This document shows, piece after piece, positions 5,635 through 6,764 of a stretch of 6,764 nucleotides of DNA (the first letter of the stretch is position 1; every line of letters starts with the position of its first letter). The notes below the pieces were generated by a model. That model was not told where the DNA came from and did no database searches. It worked only from the letters and a program-made list of their open reading frames with translations. The translations under genes and the position numbers were made by a program. This stretch comes from Bacteroidales bacterium (GTDB taxonomy: Bacteria; Bacteroidota; Bacteroidia; Bacteroidales; Muribaculaceae), in contig SFNC01000103.1 in NCBI GenBank assembly GCA_004554255.1, positions 1 to 6,764 on the forward strand. Reading direction: 5' to 3'.

Positions 5635-5707
5635 ACAATTTTAATACACTGTTTATTAAGGTTTTATGCGATTTTACACGGTATTTTTTAGGCATTAACA
5701 TCATTTA

Positions 5708-5714
5708 ACGCAAA
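5708..5714 (+). promoter_or_regulatory. Lone ACGCAAA operator half-site upstream of the sigma promoter
   Basis: ACGCAAA matches one arm of the two Nudix-promoter operators exactly, but no TTTGCGT arm lies 7 bp before it. It ends 5 bp upstream of the sigma -33 TTG. A 7-base match may be chance; if bound, it would link the regulator to the sigma gene. Confidence 0.25.
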
Positions 5715-5719
5715 AAGTA

Positions 5720-5750
5720 TTGACAAATCTGTAACACCGTTGTAACTTTG
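5720..5750 (+). promoter_or_regulatory. Promoter of the ECF sigma gene
   Basis: TTG (5720-5722), 20 bases, then TAACTTTG (5743-5750), a perfect TAnnTTTG. The expected start is near 5757, giving a leader of about 90 nt before the ATG at 5848. The 11 bases TTGTAACTTTG at the -7 element are identical to those of the divergent Nudix promoter. The pattern is that of the housekeeping Bacteroidetes sigma, so basal expression should not need the ECF factor itself. Confidence 0.8.
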
Positions 5751-5847
5751 GGCATCCGGGACAAAAACATCGGGCTAAAACTTTAATCGTAACAAAGATA
5801 ATCATCAGCGATAGCTTATTTGTCAAACTCTTCTAAAACTTAAAACT

Positions 5848-6351
5848 ATGGGTTCTGCTAAATTTCAAAACAATCTCATGAGCCTCCAGGCCAATTTGCT
5901 TAACTTCGCTTACATGCTCACTTCTAATCGCGATGATGCTTACGACCTGCTGCAGGACACAACTCTCAAAGCTCTTGACAATGAAGACAAGTACGCCGAA
6001 AATACTAACTTCAAGGGTTGGGTTTTCACTATCATGCGCAACATCTTCATCAACAACTATCGCCGCGCCGGTCGTGCCGCAACTATCATCGACACCACCG
6101 ACAACCTCTACCACCTGAACCTCTCGCAGGACTCAGGCCTGGAAAGCCCCGAAGGTTCTTACACCGCCGCTGAAATCACCGAGGCCATTGAAGACCTCGC
6201 CAAAGAATACTCTGTTCCTTTCAAGATGCATGTGCAGGGCTACAAATACAATGAGATCGCCGATAAGATGAATCTCCCGCTCGGCACAATCAAGTCCCGC
6301 ATCTTCTTCGCCCGCAAGAAACTCCAGGCAAGATTCGCAGACTACCGCTGA
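5848..6351 (+). CDS. ECF-type RNA polymerase sigma-70 family factor
   Basis: A 167-residue protein with sigma region 2 at about 13-75 and region 4 at about 110-162, joined by a short linker and lacking regions 1 and 3, as in ECF sigma factors. D33-L-L-Q-D-T-T-L-K-A-L is the core-binding helix. F55-K-G-W-V-F-T-I-M-R-N-I-F-I-N-N-Y-R-R is the -10-recognition region. Y132-K-Y-N-E-I-A-D-K-M, L145-G-T-I-K-S-R and A155-R-K-K-L form the -35-binding helix-turn-helix. The ATG is preceded by an A-rich, Shine-Dalgarno-less leader typical of Bacteroidetes. It is the only well-supported plus-strand protein gene in the window and is divergent from the Nudix regulator. No anti-sigma gene follows; the next gene is a converging 5S rRNA. 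Targets and inducing signal cannot be read from the sequence. Confidence 0.93.
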   Translation: MGSAKFQNNLMSLQANLLNFAYMLTSNRDDAYDLLQDTTLKALDNEDKYAENTNFKGWVFTIMRNIFINNYRRAGRAATIIDTTDNLYHLNLSQDSGLESPEGSYTAAEITEAIEDLAKEYSVPFKMHVQGYKYNEIADKMNLPLGTIKSRIFFARKKLQARFADYR

Positions 6352-6426
6352 TTACAGAACTCGCGATAACCCATACATACCACTGAAAAATACACCCACA
6401 CTCAGGAAAACACACACTGAACTCTT
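6352..6426 (+). other. C/A-rich, G-poor sigma 3' region, possible Rho-utilisation site
   Basis: Directly after the sigma stop the plus strand is dominated by A and C with very few G, especially 6367-6417. Unstructured C-rich, G-poor RNA is the known preference of Rho. No intrinsic terminator with a U-tract follows the sigma gene, so Rho-dependent termination is a reasonable inference. No protein gene is visible in 6352-6710. Confidence 0.35.
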
Positions 6427-6438
6427 GAATAAGAAATT

Positions 6439-6495
6439 AGATTGATTGGTAAAAAGATTAACGGATTTAAGGTTAAATTCATAAGATTGATTGGT
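6439..6495 (+). repeat. 12-bp direct repeat downstream of the sigma gene
   Basis: AGATTGATTGGT occurs at 6439-6450 and again at 6484-6495, 45 bp apart start to start, in an AT-rich stretch. Function unknown; possibly a relic of a local duplication. Confidence 0.5.
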
Positions 6496-6506
6496 TAATT
6501 GTTACA

Positions 6507-6537
6507 CAGGCGGGGCGTCGCGATGACGCCCCGCCTG
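6507..6537. other. Perfect 13-bp GC-rich hairpin without a U-tract
   Basis: 6507-6519 pairs perfectly with 6525-6537 around a 5-nt loop. Neither strand has a T-run after the stem, so it is not a standard intrinsic terminator. It lies between the converging sigma and rRNA transcripts and could act as a 3' stabiliser, a Rho-trimmed 3' end, or a barrier. Confidence 0.6.
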
Positions 6538-6557
6538 CTGCGTGTGTATGGGATGTG

Positions 6558-6620
6558 GTGTATAAGTTTTATATGGATTATAAGTTTTATAAATCTTATA
6601 TGACTTATAAAATTTATGAG
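6558..6620 (-). repeat. Seven degenerate 9-bp AT-rich tandem repeats
   Basis: On the minus strand the 63 bp divide into seven 9-mers: CTCATAAAT, TTTATAAGT, CATATAAGA, TTTATAAAA, CTTATAATC, CATATAAAA, CTTATACAC. All share a TATAA or CATAA core in the same register. The period is a multiple of three, so it creates a spurious open frame reading Tyr-Lys repeats. It lies just beyond the 5S terminator. Confidence 0.7.
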
Positions 6621-6658
6621 TTGTGTGCGATACGGGAGCGGGGTGTGGTCTCATCAGC

Positions 6659-6703
6659 AAAAAAAGTGATGGCCGGGTGTCTCGGGGGAGACATCCGGCC
6701 ATC
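6659..6703 (-). terminator. Intrinsic terminator of the rRNA operon
   Basis: On the minus strand a 16-bp stem pairs 6703-6688 with 6683-6668 (one G-U pair, four-base loop), followed after two bases by seven T (6665-6659). It begins about 8-10 bases after the 5S 3' end, as expected for the end of an rRNA operon. Confidence 0.92.
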
Positions 6704-6710
6704 GGTGAAG

Positions 6711-6764
6711 GGGGCGGTTACCTACTCTTCCGCTTTCGCAGTACCATCGGCGTGGCGGGGTTTA
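6711..6764 (-). rRNA. rrf: 5S ribosomal RNA, 3' part, cut by the window edge
   Basis: The minus strand reads through ACGCCGATGGTACTGC, then a GCGAAAGC hairpin, then GAGTAGGTAACCGCC. These are the conserved 5S 3'-half blocks, with GAGTAGGTAACCGCC forming the 3' terminal-stem end. About 50 of roughly 110 nt are present; the 5' half lies beyond the right edge. The exact 3' end is uncertain by 2-3 bases (about 6711-6714). 23S and 16S genes are expected further right, but that is inference. Confidence 0.92.

Noticed and set aside
5793..5827. Minus-strand TTTG-N23-TATCTTTG in the sigma leader
   Set aside because: Spacing is at the upper limit and it would give a very long antisense leader; the Nudix gene already has a better promoter.
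5833..6114. Minus-strand 93-residue frame opposite the sigma gene
   Set aside because: Antisense to conserved sigma regions 2 and linker; no independent support.
6502..6702. Minus-strand 66-residue frame with Tyr-Lys repeats
   Set aside because: The repeats come from the 9-bp DNA tandem array, and the frame runs through the rRNA terminator stem.

Overview
The window looks like chromosomal DNA from a member of the Bacteroidales; I cannot name the family or genus. Three good promoters have the form TTTG/TTG, 19-20 bases, then TAnnTTTG, which is the Bacteroidetes primary-sigma type. Start codons lack clear Shine-Dalgarno sequences. The gene content (recF followed by a DUF721/DciA gene, a cytidylate-kinase-like protein, a Nudix/NrtR-type regulator and an ECF sigma factor) is ordinary for that group. 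I see no transposase, integrase, CRISPR array or phage gene.

Layout, left to right. Positions 1-270 hold two strong intrinsic-terminator hairpins. Between them lies a small plus-strand unit of uncertain nature, either a 42-residue ORF or a structured small RNA. Positions 352-3021 are a compact minus-strand run, in transcription order: secreted esterase, recF, dciA-like gene, hotdog thioesterase. Its first three genes overlap by 1 and 4 bases, and the thioesterase follows 14 nt after dciA, so co-transcription and translational coupling are likely. Upstream, 3107-3745 encodes a cytidylate-kinase-like P-loop protein with its own clear promoter. That promoter's -33 element lies in the U-tract of the terminator of the next gene, a soluble von Willebrand factor A (VWA) protein at 3859-4539. 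A Nudix regulator follows at 4648-5469, also on the minus strand.

The 378-bp divergent region 5470-5847 is the most informative part. The Nudix gene has a near-consensus promoter, with one 21-bp operator over its -7 element and an identical-arm operator just upstream of its -33 element. Their centres are 53 bp apart. This is a strong autoregulation signature. The divergent ECF sigma gene (5848-6351) has its own consensus promoter, with a lone operator half-site just upstream.

The right end (6352-6764) has no convincing protein gene. It holds a C/A-rich sigma 3' region, a 13-bp GC-rich hairpin, a 63-bp tract of 9-bp AT-rich tandem repeats, an intrinsic terminator and the 3' part of a 5S rRNA gene. 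The 5S is on the minus strand, so an rRNA operon probably enters from the right and converges on the sigma gene.

Most of the window is housekeeping. The parts most worth following are the Nudix regulator with its paired operators and cysteine-containing wing insertion, and the unassigned unit at 75-263. I see no evidence for a novel defence or mobile system.
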